A DNA stretch of 64,000 nucleotides from Gracilaria domingensis. Its lineage: Eukaryota > Rhodophyta > Florideophyceae > Gracilariales > Gracilariaceae. A program made the position numbers and the translations under genes. Location: contig VCMS01000012.1 of NCBI GenBank assembly GCA_022539475.1, positions 62,001 through 126,000 of the forward strand, written 5' to 3'. The notes beneath the pieces are model-generated. The model did not search any database, was not told the DNA's origin, and worked only from the letters and a program-made list of their open reading frames with translations. Every line of letters starts with the position of its first letter. The stretch's first letter is position 1. Of the stretch, positions 51,951-61,812 are shown piece by piece.

Positions 51951-52966
51951 TTTATTCCTTCCGAGTACAGACTCTGTACTACAGAGTAACTAGGATATAT
52001 CTCAAGGTTGTAGGATATCTTTCAGAAATACGTGACTTGCAGCAGCATCCGTGACAAAGCTGGGCAAGAATCTAAAAGCCAGGGTATTGCCCACATTTTC
52101 TCGCAGCTGCACAATTGCTTTGATTTTCAACGATATCCGCAGCTGGTGATCTAGAAAAACGCGATTTGTCATGCTGAACTTGGTCTTGGCTAATATTGGC
52201 TCCCTTTCAAGGCTGCTGAAGGACAGCGAAGGTGTCAGACAGTTTGAAACAAGAAGCCCAATTAGTTGGAGACTAATTGCTTCCAGGATGATCGCTTGAC
52301 TACAAGGAGTATGGCGATCGAAATGATAATGATACAGATACCATTTCTAATACTGTAGTGCTCTGATATGTGGCACGCCTGCAGAGGCCTGCTCACCATG
52401 GAACCAATATCCACTGCACATGTGAATCTCACAACAGTCATTGAGTTAGAAACAAGCAATGTTCACAATGAGCTCAAATGGGAGGTTGGATAGAAAAACG
52501 GAATCTGACTGAAGCTGCTGCGACGTCCTATGGACATAAAGCTATTGCCCATATGCGTACCTCTGGTCCAGGTAGAAAACGAGAGGACGACAAAGCTGCC
52601 ACGAGTGACGAGTTACGAACGCCGTTGTCTAAAATTGCTCATTACTCCTAGATACGATCAGCGATAGTAAGCAAAAGAGTCAGCTTTCAAATGTAGAAGC
52701 AAGCAAGAAACACATTGGTTCTTGTCTGACCAAGTCTGGACCAAACTGGTTCATTGCTCTATCCAAAATCAAATGGGATGGGACACTGTATCGAAGATTC
52801 GCGTATATGAGACCAGACCTGCTTGAGACAGTTAAAGAAACAGCGTGTTAAGGCTAACCGTACAAAAGGGCTACTCTTAACACAGGCCCTAAAAGGTTAA
52901 GGTGTGGCAATTTAAGTTATGCTGCAGGTTAAATTGCAAAGCAGCGACAAAATGCAATCGAATCAG
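51951..52966. other. Intergenic region, nothing recognised
   Basis: No ORF above about 70 codons has features. This is the 3' side of the M48 peptidase gene. Confidence 0.5.
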
Positions 52967-54016
52967 TCAACTCGTCGGGAACCCAAAAGCATCCGCAAAC
53001 ATGTCGCGAGCGACGGCGCACTTGGTCTCGTAGCGATCGGCCATTTGCTCAGACTTTTCCCTCAAATCAGCAGCCCTTCGCTCCGACATCGGGTGCGTCG
53101 ACAAAATGGATTTCATCTGTTTTGAAGCCCAGCCGCCCTGATGCTCACCCGTAGCATGAGCAAGTTTATCAAAAATAGAAGGCCCTTTCCTAGGATCATA
53201 ACAAGCTTCCGTCATGATGATCATGCCCACCTCGTCCGCTTCTCGCTCCAACTTTCTCCCAAACGGCAACTCTAGTAACAATTTGGTGAGACTCATCGAC
53301 AGCATTTGCGAACTGAATATGGCGGACAGAAGAACAAACAAGGGCCAGATCAACATCTGCAGCTGGATCTTCTCCGCCGAATGTCGATTCACGGCGTGCG
53401 CGATCTCATGAGAAAGCACCATGGCCAATTCGTGCTCGCTACACATGTGCATCAACCCGGTGGTAACCAAAATTCTACCGCCAGGCACGCAGACGGCATT
53501 AGGCGTGGCGTCGTTCGACACGGCAACCGACCACTTGAAACCGTGACTCAGTTGAGCATCAAGCGAATTACACGCCTTTGCCAGGCGTGCGACGACAGCG
53601 CGCGCGCGTCGCGTGCGCGCATCCGCAGGATGAAGCAGCGAAGGGCGAACAGAGTCAAGCAGTTGCTGGTACGCAGCCTTGCCGAGCTCCATCTCCGCGG
53701 ACTTTGACAGCGAAATGACGCGCCAGCGCGACGTGAACGGCGCCACGTCAGAGTAATACACGACGTACAGCGCGCAGCCGGAGGTCAGTAGCAGCAGCGC
53801 GCGCGACGGGCGGCGGTTGGAGGGCGCGCTGCGTTCGAAGTGGACGTACGGCTTGCGGACGGATGAGCGCGGCGGGGGCGGAAGAGGGGATGGCGGACGC
53901 GCAGAGACGCTGAAGGTGGTGAGACTGTTGCGGAGCATTCGGTGGCTTGGATGATGCGGACGCGAAGCAACGGCGCGAGCGGCGATCTGGCGCGCGGCGC
54001 GAAGCACCATCTGCAT
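52967..54016 (-). CDS. OMA1-like M48 metallopeptidase, probable mitochondrial inner membrane (349 aa)
   Basis: ATG 54016 opens an Arg/Ser/Ala-rich, acid-poor N-terminus (MQMVLRAARQIAARAVASRP) typical of mitochondrial targeting. A hydrophobic span follows at about residues 75-90 (LLLLTSGCALYVVYYSD). The peptidase domain shows VPGGRILVTTGLM, the zinc-binding HEIAH (about residue 202, within LSHEIAHAVNRHSAEK) and the third ligand region EREADEVG (about 257). A membrane-like loop, LIWPLFVLLSAIFSSQML, lies between them, then STHPMSERRAADL. OMA1 is a stress-activated protease of the mitochondrial inner membrane. Length and the HEIAHAVNRH context fit this subgroup of M48. Intronless, at the start of the GC-rich block. 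Confidence 0.85.
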   Translation of the reverse strand: MQMVLRAARQIAARAVASRPHHPSHRMLRNSLTTFSVSARPPSPLPPPPRSSVRKPYVHFERSAPSNRRPSRALLLLTSGCALYVVYYSDVAPFTSRWRVISLSKSAEMELGKAAYQQLLDSVRPSLLHPADARTRRARAVVARLAKACNSLDAQLSHGFKWSVAVSNDATPNAVCVPGGRILVTTGLMHMCSEHELAMVLSHEIAHAVNRHSAEKIQLQMLIWPLFVLLSAIFSSQMLSMSLTKLLLELPFGRKLEREADEVGMIIMTEACYDPRKGPSIFDKLAHATGEHQGGWASKQMKSILSTHPMSERRAADLREKSEQMADRYETKCAVARDMFADAFGFPTS

Positions 54017-54987
54017 TGCGGGGCGGCGTCGGCGTCGGGGTTCGGCTTCACGTACTCATCGCGCGCGGTGGGGAGGGCGGCGAGTCGGGGAACGAAGGCG
54101 GGTGAGAAGCGCGACTGAGCGTCAAAAGCTCGCAGCAAAGGTAACTAGACAAATGACGCGCGATGGCGTGCACTGTACCGACGGTACTCGTGGCCGCGCT
54201 GTAGTGAGTTGCCTTTTCACTCGTTATACCTTACTTAGGTAAGGCACCGCCGTTCACGCAGAGCTGTCGTCAAATGACGGCGACGTCGCGGCGCGTGGGG
54301 CGGCGAGAAGAGGCGCGTCTGCGGCGCGTGGGGCGGCGAGAAGAGGCGCGTCTGCGGCGCGTGGGGCGGCGAGAAGAGGCGCGTCTGCGGCGCGGGGTGG
54401 AAGGCTGGCAGTGACAGCGGCATGGCGGCGCGCCGGCCGCGGCCATTGCACCAACGTCACGGCTTTCCGCGCGGCGCGCAGCCGCACGCGCGCGCACCAA
54501 CGCGGGAAAAGATGGCGCCGCACGCGCGGCGCGCAGACATCTCCCCTCGGCACCTTCGCGCCGCGCCGCCAGCGCCGCCGCGCCGCGCGCCACGATGGCG
54601 GCGCGCGAGTGGCCGCCACAGCCGCCAGCCGCCGCAGCCGCCCCAAAGCTGTGCCGTGTACACGCGCGGCGCCAGCGCGCGCGCGCTGATTGGCGCGCGC
54701 GCCGCGCGCGCGCCGCCGCGCGTTCGGCGGCGTGGCGTCCGTTGCCGACGTGCGAATGGCTGCGCGCGGCTTGTGCGCGCCTGCATCCGCGCGCGGCGGG
54801 TGCTCGCGCAGTTTCTCGCGCGCGCGGCTTTGCTGGCGCCGCGCGCGCTCGCTCTTATTAAGCCGCGCGCGCCGGCCGCGCACTGCGCGCACGCGGCGGG
54901 GCCGCGCCCATTGCCTGCGCGTCGTTCTGCTTCAGCTGCGGGCTGCCTCTCGCCGCGTCTCTGTGCCTGCGCGCTTTTGCTGCTCCA
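54017..54987. other. GC-rich intergenic region with minisatellite; divergent promoters
   Basis: Lies between the starts of the M48 peptidase (minus) and the kinase (plus). Strongly enriched in GCGC/CGCG. Long ORFs occur on both strands because stops are rare, but none shows a domain. A TTATTAAG at about 54855 is a possible TATA-like element for the kinase. Confidence 0.45.
54291..54400. repeat. 33-bp minisatellite, three perfect units plus partial
   Basis: Units 54291-54323, 54324-54356 and 54357-54389 begin GCGCGTGGGGCGGCGAGAAG; a partial unit follows. 33 bp is a multiple of 3, so the array stays open in several frames and creates an APQTRLFSPPH-type shadow ORF on the minus strand. Confidence 0.9.
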
Positions 54988-56607
54988 ATGTTCCAGGCGG
55001 AACGCCGCGTGTCGTCGCTCATGTCCGTCAAGCCGGACGACACGGCAGACCAGCCCGGCGTCACGCTGCTGCGCCGCCTGCCCGACGCCTTGTCCGGTCC
55101 GGTGCGCATTCGCCGCCGCCGCCGGCTGCTGCGCGAGTGGACGTCGGCCACGGCCAGCCTGCGCGGCACCGCGCTCATCATTCTCGCCGACGGCTCCAGT
55201 CGCGTCATCAGCGCCGTCGACGTCAACCACGTCTCGCACTCGCTTTCCAAGTCCAACGTCGCGGCCGTCACCGTGCGCTCGTGCACGGGCAGCGTGCTGC
55301 GCCTCAAGTTCGAGCGGCAGGCTGCGCAGTGGCTCGACGCGCTGTATTCCATTGTCAACGCGCCGTCGCCTTCGCTGTCCGACTTTGGCGTCCTGTCGCC
55401 GATCGGCAAGGGCGGCGGCGGCGAGGTGTACTTGGTCAGGGAGCGCGACGGCATTAATGGCATTGCGCCCAACCGACCGCTGGCGCTCAAGGTGGTCCAG
55501 AAGCACGACGCCTTCCACTCGGACGGCTCTCTGCGACATGTGTTGGACGAGCGACTCGTGATGGAGCTTGTGCGAGGCTTCCCGTTCGTCGTCAACCTCA
55601 CGCACGCCTTCCAGACGGAGAAGGCCTTGTACATGGTGTCCGACTTTTGCCAGGGCGGCAATTTGAGGACGGTGTTGAAAAAGTGCAGCGGCGCGCGACT
55701 ATCGGAACAGCACGCGCGCCGCTACATGGCGCAGATTGTGCTGGCCATTGAGCACATACATTCTCTCAATGTAATTTACCGCGACATCAAGCCTGAGAAT
55801 GTGCTGCTGGACGCGAACGGCAACGTGAGGTTGTGCGACTTTGGGCTGAGCAAGATGTTGAGCACCGGCCGATTTGGGCGCACAAGGAGTTTTTGTGGAA
55901 GCACGTCGTACATGTCCCCGCAGATTGTGAGCAACAAGTGGTATGGAATTGGCACAGACTTGTGGTCGCTGGGAGCGCTGTTCTATCGCATGCTTGTGGG
56001 ACGCGCTCCGTTTGATGACCATTCGGGTCGCTCTGGCGCAAGAAATGGTGCGTCGGATATTGAGAAGCGCATTCAGCTGGATGACGTGCTGTACCCGTCG
56101 TTCCTTTCTGATGCGGCGGTTGAGATGCTTTCCGGGCTGCTGAAGAAGAGCGAAGAGGAACGAATGAATTTGCAGGACCTCAAGGAGGCGCTGTTCTTTG
56201 AGGATGTGGATTGGGACAAGGTGCTTGAGGACGGCTATCAAAGTGCGGCGGCGCTGCAGAGGCGCGCCACGGAACAGACGTATGATCTGGACAATTTTGA
56301 CAGCGAGCGGTTGCAGTCGCATGGAATCCGATTGGAAGACGAAGAATTACATGAGCGCAGGGAGAAAAAGGGCGGCGGAGACGGGGTGTTTGGCACTGGT
56401 TTCGGGGCCAGGAAGAGTTCGAGACTGGCCATGCGCATTCGGCAGCGAAGCGACATGCACAAGGTGCAGAATGGGACGGCGATTGTCGGGTTTGGCTACT
56501 CGTATGCGTCTGCGTCCGATTTGAGCACAATTCGATCCGATACGAGTGGCAGTCGATCCAGCGGCAGCAGAAGCGACACGCGAGTTGAGCGAACGCACGC
56601 TCCTTGA
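54988..56607 (+). CDS. AGC-family protein kinase with N-terminal PH-like domain (539 aa)
   Basis: ATG 54988 (MFQAERRVSSLM). Residues of about 36-128 look like a PH domain (GPVRIRRRRRLLREWTSATA, ending FERQAAQWLDALYSIV). The kinase domain spans about 131-405: Gly loop GKGGGGEVYLV (about 139), LALKVVQK Lys, YRDIKPENVLL, DFGLSK, activation segment RTRSFCGSTSYMSPQIV, then GTDLWSLGALFYRML. After the domain, an AGC-type tail segment reads EQTYDLDNFDSERL. PH plus AGC kinase is the plan of AKT-like kinases, which respond to membrane phosphoinositides. The catalytic loop has YRD instead of HRD, and the APE motif is SPQ, losing the usual Glu. The C-terminal 80 residues are Ser/Arg/Asp-rich without a clear hydrophobic motif. 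Confidence 0.87.
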   Translation: MFQAERRVSSLMSVKPDDTADQPGVTLLRRLPDALSGPVRIRRRRRLLREWTSATASLRGTALIILADGSSRVISAVDVNHVSHSLSKSNVAAVTVRSCTGSVLRLKFERQAAQWLDALYSIVNAPSPSLSDFGVLSPIGKGGGGEVYLVRERDGINGIAPNRPLALKVVQKHDAFHSDGSLRHVLDERLVMELVRGFPFVVNLTHAFQTEKALYMVSDFCQGGNLRTVLKKCSGARLSEQHARRYMAQIVLAIEHIHSLNVIYRDIKPENVLLDANGNVRLCDFGLSKMLSTGRFGRTRSFCGSTSYMSPQIVSNKWYGIGTDLWSLGALFYRMLVGRAPFDDHSGRSGARNGASDIEKRIQLDDVLYPSFLSDAAVEMLSGLLKKSEEERMNLQDLKEALFFEDVDWDKVLEDGYQSAAALQRRATEQTYDLDNFDSERLQSHGIRLEDEELHERREKKGGGDGVFGTGFGARKSSRLAMRIRQRSDMHKVQNGTAIVGFGYSYASASDLSTIRSDTSGSRSSGSRSDTRVERTHAP

Positions 56608-57665
56608 GGGGTTCGGAACGTTTTGTTGCTTTTTTTTCTTTTTTAGGTGATGACGGGAGAGATGCACATGGGGACGTTGGCTGGGGGGTTGGTTGTACGG
56701 CTGTAGCGTAGTTTGTAGAAGAAATTGTATCGTAGATATATGTATGTCACACTTGGTCGCAGGGCGGCTAATTTTGAAAAAGCGTTCAAAGCTAACTACG
56801 AAAGCGTGTTTCTCTTGTGCGGGGGGGGGGGGGGGGGGGGGGGAAGACATGTTCTCAGGACATTTTGTTGGCGCGGGTGCAGCACGGAGGACGCCGATAC
56901 GTGTTGTGCTGCAAGCAAAGCGTGAAAGCAACGCGCCCAAAAAAAGGGCGGCGCGCGGCGACGCATCATGCGCCGCGCGCGACGCCAAAACGCCGCCGCG
57001 CGGCGCGCGCCGCCGCGCGGCGCGCTAGCTCGCCTGCAAATTTGCAGCGCGCGCCGTCGCCGCGCCGCGCCGCGCCTTTTACGCACCTCTTTTTGGCGCG
57101 CCGCGCGTGAGTTGCCGCCGCGCCGCGCCGCGCCGCGCCGCGCGCGCCGTCGTATGAAGCGCGCAATATAGCGGTGCGGTGCCGCCGGCGCGCGCGCGTG
57201 CGCGTGCGCGTGCGCGTGCCAGCCGCCGCGGGCAGCGCGCGGCCGGCGCGCGGCCGCCGCCCGAGCCGGCGCGCCGGCGCGCCGCACGAGGCGCGGCGCC
57301 GCGGTGCGGGAAGGGCGCGCGCGCGCGGTAAGTTGGATGCGCGCGCGCGGCCACTCGCGAGTGCGCGCGGCGCCAGTTTGTACGTTTGGTGGCGGCACGC
57401 GCGGCGCGCCGCCGCCGCCGTACGTGGGGTGCCGTGGCGGGCCGCTTCGCGCGCGCCGCGCGCGGCGGCGGCGCGCGCGCTTCTCGCGCGCTGTATGTGC
57501 GTGCGCGCCACAGCGAGATACGTTTCACAGCGCGCGCTTGACAGCAGCCCTCCCCCCCCCGCCCCCCGCGCGGCGGCGGCGCGTGCGCCAGCCGTGAATG
57601 AGCGTGCACTAGGACAGACGCCAACAGAGAAACACACAAGGCGAACCAGGTTTAGTTCATACGCG
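56608..57665. other. Extremely GCGC-rich intergenic region with 23-bp G run
   Basis: 56821-56843 is an uninterrupted run of 23 G. From about 56930 to 57600 the DNA is almost only G and C with dense GCGC/CGCG, including GCGCGCGTGCGCGTGCGCG near 57190. No domain is seen in the long ORFs on either strand. This is the shared 3' region of the convergent kinase and GRAM genes. Confidence 0.7.
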
Positions 57666-58676
57666 TCAAGTAGTTGTGGCAGCCGAATCAGCGCCCGCGT
57701 CGGCAGCGCTCGGTGGCGCGCGCTCGACTGCGCTGTCAGACGGCGTCTGCGGCGCCGCCTTCATGTGGTCCAGCAGCGATAGCGCGCCGTTGAAGTGCGT
57801 GTCCGAGTCAAACTGCGCGAATATGTAGCTGGCGTTGTGCACGGTGAGCACGCGCAGCATCGACTTGGCGCCCTTCTGGATCTTGGCCACGTCGCTGAAC
57901 GGCACCGTGATGCCGAACGGCGTGCGCGAGAACACCGCGTGCTCGTCCACCACGTGCATGGCAATGTGCGTCGTGGTCACAAACAGCGTGCCGCGCAGCG
58001 GGAACACCTTCTCCGGCGTCGCGTTGTTCAGGTGGCAGCGGTACTTTTGAATCAGCGCGCACTCAAAGTGATCCACCACCTGGTCGTGCCTGTCCAGCTG
58101 CGGAAAGTGCTTGTCAAACTGCTCCAGCACGCGCTGCGACTGCTCGTCGCCCAGCGCGCGCGCGCCGCCGCCGCCGCCGCCGTGCGCGGGCGCCAGCATG
58201 TCGTCCAAGAAGCTGTTGAGCGTGCCCCACCCCTTGCCCAGCTCCTGCGCCGCCTTGCCAAACGTGTGCTGCGCCGCCTCGGACGCGTGCGCCAGCTCGG
58301 CCGACGCCGCGTGCGCCAGGTTCGCCGCCGTCGCCTTCAGATCGGGCGTGCGCACGGAGCGCGCCTCCTGCGGCTGCGCCGCGTCGGCGCCGTCTGGCGG
58401 CGGCGGCGACGACGGCTCGACGGCGTCCGGCGCGGCGAACAGCGAGCCCAGATGCAGCCGATCCAGGCGCCACGCGCCGAACGGGCTGGAGGGCGCGTTC
58501 GCGCGCTGCGGCGAGGCTAGCGGCGACGCGGCGCCCTCCAGCGCCACCACGGGCACGGGCGGCGGCGACTCCGCGCGCGCCGCGGCGTCGCCCGCGGGCG
58601 CGGGCGCGGGCGCGGGCGCGCGGGCGGCGTCGGCGGCGCGCGGCGCGGCGGGCGTCTCGACGGGCAGGTCAGCCAT
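57666..58676 (-). CDS. GRAM-domain protein (336 aa)
   Basis: ATG 58676 (MADLPVETPAAPRAAD) begins after a long Arg/Ala shadow extension that is rejected as untranslated GC-rich DNA. Residues 1 to about 110 are Ala/Pro-rich and disordered. Residues of about 115-170 may form amphipathic helices (AANLAHAASAELAHASEAAQ). Residues of about 205-315 form a GRAM domain (VVDHFECALIQKYRCHLNN, FPLRGTLFVTTTHIAMHVVD, FGITVPFSDVAKIQKG, SYIFAQFDSDTHFNGALSLL). GRAM domains bind membrane lipids and occur in sterol-transfer and plant stress proteins. No StART-like domain is present, so it resembles the short plant GRAM proteins. The C-terminus is Ala/Asp/Thr-rich. Confidence 0.85.
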   Translation of the reverse strand: MADLPVETPAAPRAADAARAPAPAPAPAGDAAARAESPPPVPVVALEGAASPLASPQRANAPSSPFGAWRLDRLHLGSLFAAPDAVEPSSPPPPDGADAAQPQEARSVRTPDLKATAANLAHAASAELAHASEAAQHTFGKAAQELGKGWGTLNSFLDDMLAPAHGGGGGGARALGDEQSQRVLEQFDKHFPQLDRHDQVVDHFECALIQKYRCHLNNATPEKVFPLRGTLFVTTTHIAMHVVDEHAVFSRTPFGITVPFSDVAKIQKGAKSMLRVLTVHNASYIFAQFDSDTHFNGALSLLDHMKAAPQTPSDSAVERAPPSAADAGADSAATTT

Positions 58677-59475
58677 GAGCTTCGCGCGGCGGCGCGGCGG
58701 CGGCGCGCGCGCGCGCAGCCGGCGCGCCGCGCGCCGCGCCAAACGCAGGCGGCGCGCGCGCGCGCGGCGCGCTGGCGGGGCGGCGGTGGGAAAATCGCGA
58801 AACTTTTTGGGCGAAATTGGCGCGCGCGCGCGCGCACGCTGGCCACGCGCACGCGCCGCGCGCGCCGCGCCGCGCCGGCGCTGCGCCAGTGCAAGGCGCG
58901 CGCGCAACGACATGTCAAACTACGGCGCGCCGGCGCTACGCGCGCACTGCGCCGCCGCGCCTTCGCCCCGCCGCGCGCCCGCCCGCGCCTTCCTCTCCTT
59001 CTCGCTCTCCGCACCCCCACCCCCCCCCTCCCCCCACCGCAGCTCCGCCGCGCCAGCGCTCCCGCCCTACAGTGCTCCCCCCCCCCCCCCCCCACACCCC
59101 CACACCCCCACCGATCCTCTCCCACCCACCTACCTCCTCCATCCCCCACTGTCTCCCCCAATATCCACCCAATCACCCATTTGCCCCCCTCACCCCCCCC
59201 CCCCGATCCACCTCCAGACCCCCTCGCACCCCCCCCCCCCCCCCACCTTCCTCCAGTTGTGTAGTCATAGTTGCTCAACGCTTCCACGCGTTGCCCAGTT
59301 GAATACATGTGTTGTTTCTCTTGTTGGTTTCGTACTCGTAGTAGTAGTAGTGAAGTCATCAAACAGTTATTCCCAACCCAAAATGCAAAACCGTCCATCT
59401 GTCTCCAACGCCAAAAAAATAAAAAAAGCAAGCAGCCGCCGCTGTCACGCCTGAGGCCTCGCCCGTGAAACACTC
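58677..59475. other. Intergenic region with C-rich tracts
   Basis: 58,980-59,260 is pyrimidine-rich with many C runs of 8-16 bases on the plus strand; before it, DNA is GCGC-rich. No gene seen. Holds the promoter of the GRAM gene and the 3' end of the hydrolase-fusion gene. Confidence 0.6.
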
Positions 59476-61170
59476 TCAGCCCGTGCCGCCAGACACAATG
59501 CTCTGCAAAAACGCCGCCACCGTGTTGTTGAACCGCATCGCCTCCTCAATGTACAGCAGGTGGCTTCCCTCCTCGAACGGGATCAGCCGCGCGTGCGGCA
59601 TCGACTCCGCCTCCACCACCATTCCCTCCCACTCACTAATCTTGCTCTTCTTGCCGGCAATCACCAGCGCCGGGCACGACACCGCCGCCAGCACCGCGCG
59701 CCAGTCCGCAAACGTCAGGTTGCACATCAGCTTGCTCACAAACCACGCGTCGCTCTTGAGGCTCTCGTCCACGCACATGCTCAGCGCCATCTGCGACGGC
59801 TCGCGCGTGAAGCCCATGCGCACGCACTGCTCGTGAAACGCGCGCGGGCTGCCCTTCAACTGCGCCAGCCGGAACGTGAGCGACACCTCCGAGAACGCCA
59901 ATTTGGAGCCGTACATCCACGAGCCGTCCGCCGCGTGCTGCGGGAACGGTGATTGGTCCACAAACATGGCCGCCGAGATCTGCGCCGGTCCGTACAGCTC
60001 CACAAACGCCCAGATTACGGCGCAGCCCAGCGCGCAGCCCAGCAGCGCCACTTTTTCCAGGTGCAAATGCACCATCACGTCGCGCAGATCGGCCGCCAGC
60101 CGGTGCACATGGAAGCCGCTACGTGGCTTGTCCGAATCGCCGTGGCCGCGGTGATCGTAGCGAATAACGCGAAAGCGTGAGCCAAGCTCACGAAAGTTGG
60201 GCTCAAAGTACTTGCACGACGCGGCTAGCGCGTGAATCAGAATCAGAGGGTGGCCGCTGCCACACTCCTCGTAGTACAGACGGATGTTGTCGTTGGTGCG
60301 GATGTGGCCGCTGCGCGTCACGTCGTGGCGCAGCTCGTGCGTCATGATGGGCGGCGTGCCCATGGGATCAAAGTAGCCGGCGGCGGCGGCCGCCACCGCC
60401 TCCTGCGGGTGCGGCGGCGTGGAGGCGGCGGCGGCGGCCGCCGCGGCCACGATCACGTCCTGCGAGGCGGGCTGCTGCAAGGGCGGATGCAGCGCGGGCG
60501 CGGAGCGGCGGCGCTTGCCAATGCCCTCGGAGAAGGAGGCGGCGGCCGCAACGGCGGCGGCGGCGGCGCCGCGCGACTTCTTGCCAATGGACAGAATGGA
60601 GCGACGCATCTTGAGATCCTTGGAGATGGCGAGCGCTTCGGCGCGCGCAGCGGGGGGGGCCTCGGCGCAGTTGGACAGATGGGCGCTCATCATGCGACGC
60701 TCGCCGCGCGTGTTGCTGTCGCGATTGACCTTGCGGCAGTACACGCAGTGCGCGAAGAACTTGTTGGTCTTCTGCATCTTCTCGCCCTTGATGAAGTGCT
60801 GCCATAGCTTGGAGGTGGAGGTGGCGGACTGCGCGGCGGACGCGAGCGGCGGATGGGCGACGGGGTGGTGGGGGCGATGCGAGTCGAGGTGGGGGGGAGG
60901 GGGGGGGTGGGAGAGGCCCTGCAACATGAGGGGGGGGTAGCGGGCGGCGTCGGGGCGCGGCTGCGCGGGCGGCTGCTGGGGGGTGGGGGGGGCATGCGGC
61001 AGGGCGGGGGGGGAAAGGGGGGGGGACGTGGGGGGGATGCGGCTGGGGAGCGGTGGCGGGATGGGGGGTGGCGGGCGGGAGGCGGGCGGGTGATGGGAGA
61101 GGGAGTCGTGGTGGGAGGGCGCGTCGGTGGAGGCGGCGGATTCGGTGACGGCCGCGTCGGAGGGGTCCAT
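59476..61170 (-). CDS. BED zinc finger fused to an alpha/beta hydrolase lacking its nucleophile (564 aa)
   Basis: ATG 61170 (MDPSDAAVTESAASTDAP). Residues 1 to about 110 are Pro/His-rich. Residues of about 119-170 form a BED-type zinc finger (SKLWQHFIKGEKMQ, FAHCVYCRKV, MMSAHLSNC). A basic stretch and Ala runs follow (GIGKRRRSAPA). Residues of about 290-560 are an alpha/beta hydrolase (IRLYYEECGSGHPLILIHAL, FRVIRYDHRGHGDSDKP, SCPALVIAGKKSKI, FEEGSHLLYIEE). In the nucleophile elbow the expected GxSxG reads GCALG, with Ala380 in place of Ser. The acid position after PALVIAG also lacks the usual Asp, while the His is kept. BED fingers bind DNA and are often of transposase origin. The product is therefore likely a nuclear, non-catalytic, possibly ligand-sensing protein (inference). 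Confidence 0.85.
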   Translation of the reverse strand: MDPSDAAVTESAASTDAPSHHDSLSHHPPASRPPPPIPPPLPSRIPPTSPPLSPPALPHAPPTPQQPPAQPRPDAARYPPLMLQGLSHPPPPPHLDSHRPHHPVAHPPLASAAQSATSTSKLWQHFIKGEKMQKTNKFFAHCVYCRKVNRDSNTRGERRMMSAHLSNCAEAPPAARAEALAISKDLKMRRSILSIGKKSRGAAAAAVAAAASFSEGIGKRRRSAPALHPPLQQPASQDVIVAAAAAAAASTPPHPQEAVAAAAAGYFDPMGTPPIMTHELRHDVTRSGHIRTNDNIRLYYEECGSGHPLILIHALAASCKYFEPNFRELGSRFRVIRYDHRGHGDSDKPRSGFHVHRLAADLRDVMVHLHLEKVALLGCALGCAVIWAFVELYGPAQISAAMFVDQSPFPQHAADGSWMYGSKLAFSEVSLTFRLAQLKGSPRAFHEQCVRMGFTREPSQMALSMCVDESLKSDAWFVSKLMCNLTFADWRAVLAAVSCPALVIAGKKSKISEWEGMVVEAESMPHARLIPFEEGSHLLYIEEAMRFNNTVAAFLQSIVSGGTG

Positions 61171-61810
61171 GGAAGGGGGGCGCGCGCCGGCATGCGGTGG
61201 GGGGGCGTGGCGGAGGAAGGCGATGGTGTGGGGGTGGCGGGGGGGGGGGGGGGGGGGTAGGGGAGAGGAGGGGGGAGGGGGGGGCTAGGGGAGGGGAAGG
61301 GGGGTCGGGGGGGGTTTGGTTGTGGGGTGTGGGGGGGGGGGGGTGGCGATGGGGGGCGGCGGCGGACGTAGGGCGGCGGGCGGGCGCGGGCGGGCGCGGG
61401 CGCAGCACGCACGGAAATCGGTCGACGAGCGCGTCGCGTTGCGCCGCGCGCGTGCGCAGGCGCGTGCGGCGGTTGAGATGGGCGCCGTTGAAGCGCCAAA
61501 AAAAGGCGCGACGAAACGGCTGGTGCTCGACACTTGCCGCGCGCGCAGTGGCCGCCGCGCGCGACACTGGCGCAGCGCGCGCGCGCCGCCGCCGCGCTTT
61601 TCACTGGCGCACAACAACAAACCGCCACTGTAATGCGCGCGTGCGCGCCGCGCGCCGGCCACGCTGGCCGATCACTTTAGAGGCGCGCGCGGCGTGTCTT
61701 TTTTCGCCGCCGTGTCCGTTCCCGCGCGTCCTTCCATCCGCGCGCCCCGCCCGCGCCGCCTGCCGCGCCTCGTCCGCCCGCGCCTCCGCCCCCCCCCCCC
61801 CCCCCCCCCG
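60880..61810. promoter_or_regulatory. G-rich/C-rich divergent promoter region of hydrolase-fusion and GH35 genes
   Basis: From 60880 the plus strand carries many G runs (19 G at about 61239-61257), through the 5' coding part of the minus-strand gene and its upstream DNA. Then comes a GCGC-rich core (61380-61680), and a run of about 21 C at 61789-61809 just before the GH35 coding start. Strong potential for G-quadruplex structures on alternate strands. Confidence 0.55.
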
Positions 61811-61812
61811 CC

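Noticed and set aside
54422-55561. 379-aa plus-strand ORF overlapping the kinase start
   Set aside because: Low-complexity Arg/Ala/Pro translation caused by absence of stops in GCGC-rich DNA. The kinase frame is the real one.
54457-55605. 382-aa minus-strand ORF opposite the kinase
   Set aside because: Mirror of GC-rich coding DNA. Arg/Ala-rich, no domain, and it overlaps a clear kinase on the plus strand.
58111-59454. 447-aa plus-strand ORF over the GRAM gene and C-rich DNA
   Set aside because: Homopolymer and codon-mirror artefact; the GRAM gene on the minus strand has clear domain evidence.
60368-61567. 399-aa and 312-aa minus-strand ORFs rich in Pro/Ala
   Set aside because: Shadow frames of the hydrolase-fusion gene and of G-run intergenic DNA, without domains.
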